Shown here one piece after another: positions 1 to 12,890 of a stretch of DNA of 64,000 bases. Made by a program: the position numbers and the translations under genes. Positions within the stretch are counted from its first letter, which is position 1. Each line of letters starts with the position of its first letter. Source of the DNA: Trematomus loennbergii (taxonomy: Eukaryota; Chordata; Actinopteri; Perciformes; Nototheniidae); contig JAAOOA010000367.1 of the NCBI GenBank assembly GCA_012861695.1, forward strand, positions 77,501 through 141,500, given 5' to 3'. The notes under the pieces were generated by a model, which worked only from the letters and a program-made list of their open reading frames with translations, did no database searches and was not told the origin of the DNA.

Positions 1-85
1 CACACACACACCACACACACACACACACAACACACACACACACTGCACACACACACACCACACACACACACACACACAAACTGAA

Positions 86-162
<77 letters not shown>

Positions 163-201
163 ACACACACACACTGAAAACAAAACACACACCACACACA
201 C

Positions 202-239
<38 letters not shown>

Positions 240-377
240 ACACCCACACACACACACCCACAACACTGAAAACACACTGCACACACACACACACACCACA
301 CACACACACACACACTGAAAACACACACACACACACACTGAAAACACACTGCACACACACCCACACACACTGAACAC

Positions 378-435
<58 letters not shown>

Positions 436-460
436 ACACACACACACACACACACCACAC

Positions 461-547
<87 letters not shown>

Positions 548-652
548 AAAAACACACACACACACACACACACACACTGAAAAACACACACACACACACT
601 GAAAAACACACGCACACACACACACACACACAGACACACACACACACACACA

Positions 653-735
<83 letters not shown>

Positions 736-767
736 ACACACACACACACACACACATTGAAAACATA
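1..767. repeat. (CA)n microsatellite with TGAAAA interruptions
   Basis: Almost pure CA dinucleotide repeat broken by CTGAAAA, CTGCACA and CCACAC interruptions. It runs off the left edge of the window. The interruptions recur (for example near 172, 267, 315, 545, 598), which suggests copying of interrupted blocks rather than simple slippage. Confidence 0.97.
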
Positions 768-1406
768 CTGCAAACTGTGCTGTGGTTAAATAGTCAAAAG
801 ATATCATGTCCTATGTGTTTTCCATATACTGAGTGAGAAATGGGTTTAAGGGAAGAAGACGGAGGATTCATCAGGACTGACTCAACACTCATCTCCATTC
901 ACACATTAAAACACAATTGAAAAAGCCAATGCTCATGAGTTGGAACCAGTAGAAGTGGAACAACGATAAAAAAAGCAATTAAACCGTACAACCAATAACA
1001 CAAGTAATATGGAATACTGCACATTAAGAATATTGCACATGTTAATGTAAACTCACTGCTCTGTGATCAGATTTCATAATGCAACATGTACCTGCTGCAT
1101 GTGATGTTGGTAACAGAAGATGCAGATATTCCTTGCATTTATGTGTTTTTAATTTCAATAGGATACTTTGAAATATATTTCTTAAGGTATTCCAGCCTCA
1201 ACCAAATACAAGACTAACTGTTCTGCTGCTGTCGCTAAAAACACTCCAAAATTATCCATTTTAGAATAAAATGATGTCTGACCTCAATTACAAACCAAAG
1301 GATTACATTCAGAATTCACTTCACAAGGGGAATTGCAATTAAAAACACCAGAAACAAACCTCACATTTCTAAATTCTGTCAGTAGAAAGAAAATGACACA
1401 TTTCTT
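768..1406. other. AT-rich unique stretch, no gene seen
   Basis: No coding pattern, RNA gene or repeat was recognised. It separates two CA-derived arrays. Confidence 0.6.
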
Positions 1407-2134
1407 ACACTGCACACACTGCACACACACTGCACACACACTGCACACACACTGCACACACACACTGCACACACATTGCAAACACACACTGCACACGCAC
1501 TGCACACACGCTGCAAACACACTGCACACACACTGCACACACATTGTAAACACACACTGCACACGCACTGCCACACACTGCACACACACTGCACACACAT
1601 TGTAAACACACACTGCACACGCACTGCACCACACTGCACACACACTGCACACACATTGCAAACACACACTGCACACGCACTGCACACACGCTGCAACACA
1701 CTGCACACACACTGCACACACACTGCACACACATTGTAAACACACACTGCACACGCACTGCACACGCACTGCACACACACTGCACACACGCTGCAAACAC
1801 CGCAAACACACTGCACACACACTGCACACACATTGTAAACACACACTGCACACACTGCACACACACTGCACACACACTGCACCACACGCTGCACACACGC
1901 TGCACACACACTGCACACACACTGCACACACGCTGCACACACGCTGCAACACACTGCACACACACTGCACACACATTGTAAACACACACTGCACACGCAC
2001 TGCACACACTTGTAAACACACTGCACACACTGCACACACACTGCACACACATTGTAAACACACACTGCACACGCACTGCACACACATTAAACACACACTG
2101 CACACACACTGCACCACATTGTAAACACACACTG
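1407..2134. repeat. CA-derived minisatellite punctuated by CTG (CACACTGCACA units)
   Basis: Irregular units of about 10-14 bp built from CACACTGCA and CACACGCTGCA. Longer blocks containing ATTGTAAACACACACTGC recur every roughly 60-145 bp, so there is a higher-order level. The unit lacks stops on the minus strand, which produces long Cys/Val-rich open frames that are not genes. It probably evolved from the neighbouring (CA)n by point mutation and block amplification. Confidence 0.93.
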
Positions 2135-2482
2135 CGAAGACATTTCTAGATTCTGTCACTAGAAAGAAAAGTTTCCGATTCCCTTTTGGTCCGATATCAG
2201 GTCTAATAACGACGCCCTGCCAGGTCCCGCTCTGCTTAATGACTCCTGTCAAAGCATGGAGAATTCCTCCAGAGTCATCATTGTCATTGTACTTAGCCTG
2301 TCACCTGCAATTAATGTCAAAGTGGAAATGTAACCCGCTGACACTGAGTTAACTCTGTGACAGGCCGTCAGCCGCCTCTCTGGGGAGGGGACAAAAGATC
2401 TGCTATCCAATGAAATATGTGTCGGGGATAGATTACATGGTGATGGTTTATATTATAGAAGAAGGATTGGTTTTATATGTTT
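2135..2482. other. Unique sequence, no gene seen
   Basis: Contains a moderately GC-rich block (about 2240-2400) without coding structure. Nothing further can be supported. Confidence 0.5.
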
Positions 2483-2622
2483 GTATTCGTTTATACTATT
2501 TTCCATTTTCATTTGATTTTTAATTCTTATCCATTTTAAGTATTTGTATTTTAATATTGAGCACACTGGTCCTGCAACAGAAGAATTTCCCAATTTGGGA
2601 TAATAAAGTATGTATATCTCTA
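2483..2622 (+). mobile_element. LINE 3' tail fragment ending in TTGGGATAATAAAGTAT
   Basis: Ends with the fish non-LTR tail pattern CCCAATTTGGGATAATAAAG followed by a TATC-like run. The preceding bases match the fragment at 59752-59874 in the same orientation (shared AAGTATTTGTATTTTAA and GAGCACACTG-like text). Only the 3' end is present, as expected for 5'-truncated retroposition. The clade (L2/CR1-like) is inferred from the tail only. Confidence 0.6.
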
Positions 2623-3440
2623 TCCATCACCCTTAATGTCTCGTAGAGCACTTTATACGTCACTTCATCACATTCTCTCCAGAAAGAGCATTTCATTTTA
2701 CTTTCAGCAATTGATCACATTTCCTCTCTGATACATTGTAGTCTACTCAACAGAGCAACTTCTACATGTTCATTGTTCAAAATCCTTTGACAAGATACAA
2801 ATTCAAATGAAATTAGAGTGGCTTTGTGTGGTGCGTCCCGGACAGGAAATAGATTTGTTATAACATTGAATCATCTCTATGTGGGTTAATCAGGCCATCA
2901 TTTCTCCGTTTCTCATTTGCACGTCTCACATTCACTTCAGTAATTACGAGTTGTTTTGCGATTCTCATATAATGCGGAACCAAATTGTCAAGTCTTGATT
3001 TGGCTCATTGTTGATTTCATTAGGCCGAGCCGCTCCAGACAAACAGATCTAATGAAAAGCTAAAGTGAAAACACCGGGCCGCTGTAATGCTGCATTTTGG
3101 GCTTTAATGGCATTAGTGTTGGGTTTTTCGAGGCTAACGAGCATTGTGCTCCTACCTATCTGCGCTCGGGGTAATGTCTCCGCATTATGAGACATTTTTA
3201 ATCGGCTTTGGTGGCCTGTTTGTCTGCAGAATGCATGTAATATCATCCCGGCCCAGGTACCGCTGTTGCTATAGCAATCCTAATTACAAAAGCTTCATTA
3301 ACTCACAACAGTTTTTGTCAGTCAAAGGGGGTTCACATTAAGGACATTTACATATTGAGGAAATTAACACAATTGGCATGAAACCAGGGTCATTAAAATG
3401 AGAAGGGGCCTAACAAAGAGAAAGGAACACGCCTGTGTAC
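2623..3440. other. Unique stretch, possible conserved non-coding DNA
   Basis: No coding signal. From about 2860 to 3340 it is non-repetitive and holds several TAATTA/ATTA motifs and an RFX-like palindrome. That is suggestive of regulatory DNA but unproven. Confidence 0.4.
3265..3278. promoter_or_regulatory. Candidate RFX X-box palindrome
   Basis: GTTGCTATAGCAAT is close to the RFX consensus GTTGCCATGGCAAC, with both half-sites recognisable and correct spacing. It lies in non-repeat DNA beside CCTAATTAC. A single 14-bp match can arise by chance. Confidence 0.3.
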
Positions 3441-3472
3441 GAGGAAGAGGAAGAGGAAGAGGAAGAGGAGAG
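3441..3472. repeat. (GAAGAG)n purine microsatellite
   Basis: Short run of GAGGAAGAGG-type repeats on the plus strand. Confidence 0.9.
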
Positions 3473-3546
3473 GTAATGCAAGGGAACCAGAGTTTCTTCT
3501 TTGAATTTGTGCTGAATAACCCGCCTTCAAGATCTAAAAGTGAATC

Positions 3547-3634
3547 TGACACTTGGTGAGTTCCCTGGAACACCGGGGACACATATTCATGTATAAAAGA
3601 CGTACAAAAGTGCATTTTGCATGATAGGTCCCCT
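3547..3634 (-). mobile_element. Truncated TTAA-type MITE end (same family as 40736-41217)
   Basis: Reads on the minus strand as TTAA, then AGGGGACCTATCATGC and about 70 further bases, matching the left end of the full copy at 40736. TTAA lies at 3635-3638. The internal part and the other terminus are missing. Confidence 0.75.
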
Positions 3635-3752
3635 TTAAAATAACGTGTTTTAAAAAAAAAATCTGTATTATATGATTGTGTGTTGTAAGCCATACTTTAG
3701 TTTATTTAAAGAGACCTTTGTACCGTGAATGTGCACATGTCTGTCTACAGCG

Positions 3753-3844
3753 TGTTATTGAGCATATAGGGTCTTATTTATTATAGGGTCTTATTGAGCA
3801 TAGGGTCTTATTTATTATAGGGTCTTATTGAGCATAGGGTCTTG
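3753..3844. repeat. Short ~34-bp tandem repeat
   Basis: Two and a half copies of a unit containing TTATTGAGCATAGGGTC and TTATTTATTATAGGGTC. Confidence 0.85.
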
Positions 3845-3845
3845 T

Positions 3846-5698
3846 AACATGTGATTGTAAAAGGTCTAAAGGTATAGAGCTTGTGTAAACTAAAAAGAAG
3901 TGTATAAAACCTGTGAGATTCTGTTATTCTTTAGACAGACATCACATACTGTATACTCTTGTCGGACTGAAGTATTCTGTCTCGTATACTGTTGTACAAC
4001 AATATAATAATTCCTTCAATCAGCAGTGTGTCTGTGTTTCTATTTTGTTATCTTGTTATGTCTTGAGTGTCTAAGGTTTCGGGTCCAGGACAGTTTCCTG
4101 TGTGGAGCAGAGAGACTGCAGGCCTTCCATTGATCTGCAGCTCCATTACAGCGCGGTTTCATCACCGTTAGATAATTATAAGAGAGGCAATACAGGGTTA
4201 AACAGCGGAACAAATGAAATGAATTATAACGGCATAATGAAACTTCATTTCTTCCTATTATCTTTAAGGTCACTGGGGGTCCCTCGGAGATTCTCAGGAG
4301 GTCCGTCCATTTTCATTTGGAAAGCCCCTCAAAGCCTCCTCATATGTTACAGTAATAATATTACAATAATACAATTAGCCATGAAGTGGAGGCTGACACC
4401 AGCTGACTGTCCCTTTATCAAAAGCCATGTAGGAATGCTGTAAGAGGCATATGATGGAAATTATAATTATAACCTCTTTTTTTAAGATGTTAAGGTCAGA
4501 AAAAAGTAGATTTTTATTGAGGTACTTTTATTTTCACACAATTAACGAAGTATATTATCAACAGAGTTTAATTAGTCGTTCAACACGCCCTCGTTGACTT
4601 GCTCTTACGATATTCCCCGCTGCCACCATAAGTGTAGTTGCCCTTGGTGGGATCAACCTTCGGAGGTGTATATCACCCACAATGCATTGCCGTTATGCAG
4701 TTGTGCTGCAATAAATGACATCCATGGTTAATTTAGGTGGTAGTAATGCACATAAAAAACTTCTTCTACATATCAAGGACTTGTAAATGAAGCAAAACGT
4801 AATAATATCTGATATGATTTTCAGTTTTTCCTTCTGACCCCCATCTAAAAGACTAAATAAATAAACTGTTAACACCGATATATAATAGGCTGATAACATT
4901 ACACGTGTTGTAGAAGGTTTGTTCCATATAAACCCACTGCACACTGGGTAAATAAAACATGATGATGGGCCCCTTAAGGTCCTCTTTTAAGTAGAGTATG
5001 TGATGTTAAAGTGGCCGTCATTTGAGAAAACGAGCCATATTTCCCTCTTAATCTGTAAATAAAAGAAACCAAATACTTTTCTCTGACTTTAATACCAACC
5101 AAACTCTGCACGATGAAAACAGCAGGTTTGAAAACATGTCATTTGGACCGCAATAGGACATATGTTTTGTTTTGTCATTTTGTTTGAAGGTTTAATTCGG
5201 TAAAGGTTACGTTGGGCCCTATTACTGTCTTTTTCCCAACCTTGCATGCAGTCATTAGCATAATCACCTACCCTACATGCTACAACAAATGCCCTTATGT
5301 TTTTCATTATTAAAAAATAGCAGGCGGCAACATTTATTACTACAGTCACTGAAACAGGTATAATACTCCATTCCCGCAGCAGCGCCTCCTTTTGCTGCTG
5401 ATGTTATCGTCGTGTATGAAACATGATATTATCACATATTTGGGTCATGTCATGCTCCTGCCAAATGTAATCACAGCAGGAGGTCCTCCCTGTGCTCCGG
5501 CGGCTGGGTATTGACCCTTCTTGTCACATCATGTACCGGCTTACACTCTGTATTGCCGGTGAAGCACATAATGAATGAGCGTGGCAGTGTGTTGTGACTT
5601 GTAGCGAGGCGCCGGCCTGCAGAGTTGATAAATCACAGACAGATCGAAGCACACTCTGCGCCAACGGGCTCTGAACAGAATACAGCCACCGTGAGACG
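3846..5698. other. Unique intergenic stretch, no gene seen
   Basis: No RNA gene or credible coding region. The part at about 4040-4440 is non-repetitive with a balanced base composition and could be conserved non-coding DNA. The rest is AT-rich. Confidence 0.5.
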
Positions 5699-6063
5699 CA
5701 GATCAATGAGGCTGTTGACCTGCTCACTGCTCCAGGTCCAGATTAGAAAATGTGAGAAAAAAGGAATTATTTCTGCTCTTGAAGGGAAATATTTTCCTCT
5801 TTAAAGATAAGACTGGGTTTGTCTTTTCATACAGACTCATGGAGTGGGAGATAAAACACATCCGAACTGAAATCAATCTGCACATCAGGATTTGACAGCA
5901 GAGATGGATTTATGAATCTGAAAGGAGATGGCTGACCACTTCAGATCATGAGAGGGTGAGAGAAGGCTTTCAAATGACAACCATGTCTTAATGTTGGGGC
6001 GATATCTTTTCACAGCTACAGCTAAATGACTAATGAAAAGGCCAGCAGAACACGAGCCAAAAT

Positions 6064-6125
6064 GACTCTTGGAGTCCCACAAGGTACTGTACTCGGACCT
6101 ATTCTGTTGCTTTATATAAAAGAGT
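6064..6125 (+). pseudogene. LINE reverse-transcriptase motif remnant (GVPQGTVLGPIL)
   Basis: Translates as TLGVPQGTVLGPIL, the reverse-transcriptase block that normally lies some 50 residues before the catalytic YADD. No YADD or continuing frame follows, so this is a short relic. It is copied again at 6803 by the local duplication. Confidence 0.7.
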
Positions 6126-6802
6126 AGGCTTACATTTTTACTTTCTAAAAAGGCATATAGTTAGTGCTGGCTCAGGCAGATCAATGAGGCTGTTGACCCG
6201 CTCACTGCTCCAGGTCCAGATTAGAACATGTGAAAAGAAGAATTATTTCTGCTCTTGAAGGGGAATATTTTCCTCTTTAAAGATAAAACTGGGTTTGTCT
6301 TTTCGTACAGAATCATGAGTGGTGCGCCTTCAGCTGAGGCTCTGACGGAGATAAGCTGAAATCAATCTGCACGTCAGGATTTGACAGCAGAGATGGATTT
6401 ATGAATCTGAGAGGAGATGGCTGACCACTTCAGATCATGAGAGGGTGAGAGAAGGCTTTCAAATGACAACCATGTCTTAATGTTGGGGCGATATCTTTTT
6501 CACAGCTAACTGACAAATGAAAAGGCCAGCAGAACCCATGATACGATCCGATAATACTTTAATGGTCAGATCAAGTCTGAAATGTGACTTGCATCAGAGC
6601 AGCTCCATGTGTAACATCAACAGACACATATCAGGACACAATACATGAGAAACAAACAACAAACATTGAACATAACAGCACAATCAGTGAGAGAGAAGCT
6701 GCTCAAAGAGCCTTCAGCGTGCATCTGATCTGGATTCAGCTCTGTGTTTACTGAGAGCAAAGGATGCTTCAGTCTGACTTTATTGAATCGCGGGACAAGC
6801 CA

Positions 6803-6870
6803 AAATGACTCTTGGAGTCCCACAAGGTACTGTACTCGGACCTATTCTGTTTGCCTTATATAAAAGAGTA
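6803..6870 (+). pseudogene. LINE reverse-transcriptase motif remnant, second copy
   Basis: Translates as MTLGVPQGTVLGPILFALY, slightly better preserved than the copy at 6064. It is the standard RT motif of L2/CR1/Rex-type fish LINEs. The frame leaves the family within a few codons, so it is not functional. Confidence 0.75.
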
Positions 6871-6917
6871 GGCTCAAGTTTGTACTTTCTAATAAAGCAC
6901 ATAGTTAGTGTTAGTGG

Positions 6918-8376
6918 CTCAGTCTTACCTTACCTTACCTACAGGCTTAAACTCTCTGTTTTAGTGTTACACAATTATTTGAATTTGAGTGAGAAAAGAG
7001 TACCTATAAAGAGTTGATTTAAGTAGAGCATAAGATATTAATGCTGCGCTCTGATAGTACATATCATCTGCAAACAAACTTTTATATTTGGTGTAAGAAG
7101 AAAGAACTAAAGCAGCTTCATAATCTTTACTCTCATAGAAAACACCGAACCTGCAGCCTTTCTTCCGGAGCATTAGCAGCCAGTTTACGCTTTGCAGTTA
7201 CACGTGGCAGTGAACATTTAAAAGGTCTTTAAACCTCAACTCTACCACAGGTGTGTGACAGTGACAGAGCCAATAAAAGGCCAATATCGACGAACCCATA
7301 AACCGCAGCAAACAGCGGTGATGTGTCCTCGGGGATACGCTGTTTCTGAGACGCTGCACAAAGAGAGAAAGTGGCCTTTCACTGCCATGGAAATCAGAGG
7401 TGCGTGTTGTAATCACAGAGAAGAAAGAGACGGTTAGAAATCAGATTCCCGAAGACACCTGAGAGCGGCGGCTCATAATCAGGCTGTACTTTGCTGATTA
7501 CGGGCTAATCATGGCCTGAACGCAGCCTCTGCAGCGCGGAGAAATCACTGCTTATTATCTGTTAAGAAGCTCCCCAGGGCTGAGGCTGATAATATTTACA
7601 GCGTGTCATTAAAGACCCTATTTTGCATTTAAATGTATAAAGAAAAATAAACATTTGGTTGAAAGATGTAGAAAGAGACAAAGACGTCTTAAATAATTTA
7701 TTGCACTGCGTTTAATCTCTGTATTAGTTAGAGATGTTAATTTATAACACGTCTATTTTAATTGACTGTATAGCATTACAAGAGAGTTAAGCAAAAATGT
7801 GCAATAACAGATTATTAAGAAAATACATTACACTTATATTTAAACATAAAAAGGTCATTAAAACCTATATAAATAAATAGATAAAATAAAAGATAGGAAA
7901 ACTAAAAGGAAAATGAGAGAAAATTCGAATGATTTAAATTAAAGATGAATACAAACATGAAAAGGTAAAGAAAAAATATGCAATGAAATACACAAATTAA
8001 TAAAATGTTTACATCAAAAATGACATGGGTTAATACATTTATAACATCAAACAAAGTTGAATAAAAATGTGCACGCTGTATAATAAATAACAACGATAAG
8101 CCAAGAGAATTTGTTAGAGGTTCAATGCATGAATACATTTCTCTTAAATATGATGAGACATGAATTAGACTTAGAAAGGAACACTTCTGTGCATGTAAAC
8201 AACGTGTTTAACAATATAAATACTATTCAATCACTGAAAATAAAGAGTAAATCTTTAAAAACCTGAGGACAGCAGAGACTGCCCTCCTTTTAAAGTAAAA
8301 GTAGAAATAAGTGTTAAGCATGACTAAGCATGTGACTGTAACCACATTAATTATTGCTTTGCCTAAAAAGCAGAGT
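6918..8376. other. Unique stretch, no gene seen
   Basis: About 7440-7610 is balanced in composition and unique. About 7620-8230 is A-rich. No gene, RNA or transposon was recognised. Confidence 0.5.
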
Positions 8377-8451
8377 GTGCACGTGAAGCAGCGTGCACAT
8401 GAAGCAGTGTGCATGTGTAGCAGCGTGCACATGAAGCAGTGTGCATGCGTC
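8377..8451. repeat. 16-bp tandem repeat (GTGCACATGAAGCAGC)
   Basis: About 4.5 copies of a 16-bp unit with small substitutions. Confidence 0.9.
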
Positions 8452-8606
8452 TCCCTTTCATGAGGCATTTCGTGCAGCAGGAGGGCAAATTGGGCTGAAC
8501 TAATTAGGATTTAAACGAAAGCATAATTGGACATTTTGCGCTTGTCATCCAATGAGAGACAGATGGCTTTGTAATTACATTACAAGTGTGACATCACAGA
8601 GTTACG

Positions 8607-8652
8607 CACCCCCCTCCCCCTTCCCCCCCTCCCGAACCCCCTCCCGTCCTTC
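8607..8652. repeat. C-rich low-complexity tract
   Basis: Pyrimidine tract of C runs broken by T and A. Confidence 0.9.
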
Positions 8653-8735
8653 ACGCCGCAGTGACCAGAAGTGGCCTGCGTTCAAAAAACAATTTACTGT
8701 TGATTTCCATCATCACTCAGAATCCTCATCGAGCA

Positions 8736-8920
8736 AGATTCAAAGATTCAAAGGTTTTAATGTCATGTGCACAAAGCTACAGTGTAGAAATGGAAATGAA
8801 ATTCTCCTGACCTGAGCTCCTCCAACAATGCAACATATATAATAATATACAAAAATAAAAAATAGTGCAAGAAGTCTATATACATGTAAATAGAACAACA
8901 AGTCCTCCAACTCATACGAC
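8736..8920 (-). mobile_element. Retroposon 3' end fragment
   Basis: Starts with the GATTCAAAGATTCAAAGG pattern, then TTTTAATGTCATGTGCACA, a configuration common at fish retroposon 3' ends read on the minus strand. Related starts occur at 35705 and 62703. The exact family is not determined. Confidence 0.5.
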
Positions 8921-10134
8921 CAAATAGGTCGATTGTTCAAGCGCTTATTACGACCTAGAGTCATTTTTAAAGTTTTCGACCTCTGATGCTCCCGTTGATT
9001 GCAAACGCTCCGGAGGGTCGTATATTCACAAATAACCCTCTCTGGAAAATCCAAAATTGTAGGATAGTTTGGCCATTAAAATGCTTTTTGATTACATTTC
9101 TAGCGAGAAGTGTATATTGTACTTTTAGGATCTACGTCCAGTGGATGTGTAGGATCTATAGTTTGATAGATATTACGAAGATGATTTGAGGTCTCGCCAG
9201 GAGAACGTGTATATTCTCCGTCTTTCCCCCTCTTCATATCTATTGACCAGCGTCCATGTACATTTAGCATCAACCCTCACGGGGTGAAAACAGTATTTCC
9301 GGTCTCTAAGTTTTCATAGTAAAACCGTATTCCCCTCACTGTCAAATGATTACACAGTGATATCTGCAGTACTCATCCACTAAAGAACATCAGTTTATCC
9401 TTGTTAATTACACAATATTGATTGGTTTAAATTGTGTGCAATGCTTTTGTGTTTTTCCCTTTCTGAGAGACACATTTCTTTTTCAGAGGTTTTGATAGGC
9501 GAAAACTACCCATAATCCTCAGCTATCATTCAAACTAGGTGATTGGATGTTTTAGCCGCAATGCACGCTGGGATATGGTGTTTATGCGATATGAAATCCG
9601 AAAACATTTAACAACAAAAGATAATACTTTATTCCGAGTGTTCTTGCTTTTCTCTTTGAAAGTCATCACATAACGACATTGTAATACACGGTTCGGCTGC
9701 ATTAAATATTACACATCTGCCGTAGTTCTCTATTTATAGAGCCTTGATGAGAAGACTTCTGGACAAACAGGAAGCACTGCTGCCAAAACTGAATATGTGA
9801 CGTGGATCTTAAATATATCAGCAATTGAACAACATCTTCAATTTCTCTTCACACAATACGTCTCCTTGCAGTATCAATACTAATTCAGCTGACTTTTATA
9901 TTTGATCCAATTGGTAGATAGGTTATATTTACACCATAACGGTGCACAGCTGATAGACAGGGACTTGTAGTTTTTAAAGATATTACTGATTTTCTTTGAA
10001 TATAAGAATGTAAATACTGAGTTGAGAGAATAGTCAGGGGTTTTGGGTGATGGGAGACACATCTATGGAATCAGCATTTCAATAGCTTACCATTAAATGA
10101 CAGATATACCTTTCTGTCTGTGATGTTTTACAAA
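8921..10134. other. No gene seen; possible old transposon debris
   Basis: About 8921-9320 contains ACGACC/GGTCG motifs reminiscent of a decayed DNA element, but no terminal repeats could be paired. The rest is unique AT-rich sequence. Confidence 0.4.
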
Positions 10135-10331
10135 TTACATTACATTACATGTCACTTGTTAGACGCTTTTATCCAAAGCGACCTACATACTCAATACTGT
10201 GGACAATCCCCACAGGAGCAATTTGGGGTGAAGTGTCTCAGGGAGACAACGACATGCTGACTGCAGTGGGGTTTGAACCTGTGACCCCCTGATCCAAACA
10301 CCAAGGCTCTATCCACAGCGCCACACGCCTC
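10135..10331 (-). mobile_element. tRNA-derived SINE
   Basis: On the minus strand it starts near GTGGCGCTGTGGATAGAG (A-box region). It has the B-box-like AGGTTCAAACCC at 10268-10279, a body with GCTCCTGTGGGGATTGT, and the fish SINE tail GGATAAAAGCGTCTAACAAG, then ATTACATTACAT. It is homologous to 42930-43112 and 31241-31636. It would be a Pol III-type, non-coding retroposon. Confidence 0.85.
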
Positions 10332-11394
10332 CACACAAATCAGATATTAATGTGTAAACTACAATATGTGAAATAATATAGCAATATCCTGTAAAATTAT
10401 GTGAAAACATGAATAAAACTACACATCTTCAGATGTTATACATACATAAGTGTCCTACACTAATAATACAAAGTTATCATGGTATGCTGTGTGTTATTTG
10501 TAACATCTTCAGAAACTACCTTTCCAACTCCTCATGCAGTTGACTGTTACAGGTCTATACAGGTTCATGGTACAATGCATAAGCTTCAAATCGAGAGACT
10601 GAAACTGTATTTTTCTTTATCGTTCTGTTTTAATTTCACAATAAAGTTAATAGTAATATTATGTTTGATATTATGTTTAATTAACTAGACCACTGGGTCA
10701 TGTTTGGTGTTACAAATATCAAAACAATATATGTGTGGATAAAAAGATTAATCCGTCATGAACTAAACTGGAAATTATACTGGAAAGTATCATTTATTGT
10801 GTTAACACTGTAAACTTGACAGTTTTTTAACCCGCTCCGCCTAGTGGTTAAAGCACGTTATAGAATTTTTGTGTTGAATATGTTATATTTGATGAAAAAA
10901 TGTAAATATTAAGAGTAGCCTACATACAAAATAGGGGGAAAGTAGAACGTCAATGATAGAAATATAGAATAGAAAATATCAAGAAGATACTGTAGTGATC
11001 TCTACATTAAAACAGTTTAGTGCAGGACGTCCAAAGATATTGCAGGAGGATGTGCAAAACAGACAAACTAATAGGCTTTATTTAAACATTAAAGAATACT
11101 TTAAGTTAAGGTCTTCTTTTGAATAAGAAAAAAGCTTTAGGGTATCTAGAGATAAATATTAAGCCTGACAAAGTACTTCACTTTACGTACCTCACATCTA
11201 ACATAATGCATACTTTATTTTGGCACTTGACAATCACCTTCCCTGAATTTGACTCAGGTGTAACTAAAGTCTGATTTAAGGGTTGTTTATATTTCACATC
11301 ATTAATCAGAATCTGCAAAGTAACTAAAATAAATGTAGTGGAGTAAAAATACCAGGTTAACCTCTGAATTGTAGTGGAGTAGAAAACGTAGTAC
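10332..11394. other. AT-rich stretch, no gene seen
   Basis: No coding, RNA or paired-terminal signal was identified. Confidence 0.5.
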
Positions 11395-11467
11395 ATGCTG
11401 CTGTAACAAAAACATTTCCCAACTTGGGATCAATAAAGTATATCTTATCTTATCTGATCTTATCTTA
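11395..11467 (+). mobile_element. LINE 3' tail with (TATCT)n
   Basis: CATTTCCCAACTTGGGATC followed by AATAAAGTATATCTTATCTTAT, a typical fish LINE terminus. It matches the end at 36860-36920. Confidence 0.65.
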
Positions 11468-11737
11468 AGATGATCAATGGCTACTGCCATATTTGCAAAA
11501 TGTGCCTCTGAACCTTGACAAGTGCATGTTTCAGGCTTATCAATGAACAACAGGAGGGGTCACAGACATAAGACCAGCTGCTAAATAAAGCTCTTCTGAC
11601 CTTAGCTGTCATGTGGGTATATATTAATGCTGCCCATTATGGACACAAGCAATTTTCACTCATTTATTAATTATGTTTTAAATGTGATAACACCACTGTG
11701 TTTCGTATCCCCTAAACTCCAGGGGTGTACATAGTTT

Positions 11738-11938
<201 letters not shown>

Positions 11939-12320
11939 ATCCTCTCTGTCAGGAGATGATTGACTCGTCCAATCCTCTGAAATAAAACATTCATATTAAT
12001 TTTTCTCCGCTCCTCAAATCTCATCCAGATCAAAATGAAACTCCTAAACTCCTAAATCCCCAAACTGTGGAATCACCCCGGTAAACATGAGTGGATTTGG
12101 TTTTAATAGCTGCCTTTAATCCCTGGATTGAGACTGAACTGGAATCAGTGCGGGTCAATGATGGAAAACTTTGAAAATATGATCATGTGATCCAGAAATA
12201 TCTGAACCCTTACCTGTCACAGGCTGTGGAGACGGGGGAATTACATTCTGTTCCTCTGTGGACAAATCGGATTACTCTTTGTTTTGACAGATTGCACAAC
12301 AATGCTGTTAAACTTCAGCT

Positions 12321-12473
<153 letters not shown>

Positions 12474-12529
12474 TGCAGGAGTGTGTATAAGCCCAAATCT
12501 AAATTGCCACCTCCTGCAGGCAGTGAACA

Positions 12530-12695
<166 letters not shown>

Positions 12696-12890
12696 GTGTA
12701 ATTACATGCATGCTTTAGCCCAACACTGAGTCCTTAAAAAGCTGCGTGTCCACAGTTTGAAAAACAACAGTAGGGTGAGTATTATTTGACCCATTTTCAA
12801 GTGTGCTGTCTCGATAGAGTTTATAAGCGTTTCACAAAGATTGAGACCACCGAAAGACAGATAAAACGGACAGCGGTCAAAATGTAAGCA

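Larger units (their letters stand above)
5699..6917. repeat. Tandem duplication (~480 bp) with a LINE fragment in each copy
   Basis: Copy 1 (5699-6176) and copy 2 (6177-6917) share CAGATCAATGAGGCTGTTGA at their starts, ATTTTCCTCTTTAAAGATAA, and the LINE motif near their ends. Copy 2 carries about 260 extra bases (6537-6797) not present in copy 1. Divergence between copies is modest. Confidence 0.85.

Noticed and set aside
1284..2252. 322-codon Cys/Val/Gln-rich minus frame
   Set aside because: CA-derived minisatellite; alternating dinucleotides give such frames automatically.
8552..8815. 87-codon open frame with Pro/Ser-rich start
   Set aside because: Overlaps a C-rich tract and a retroposon tail; no domain.
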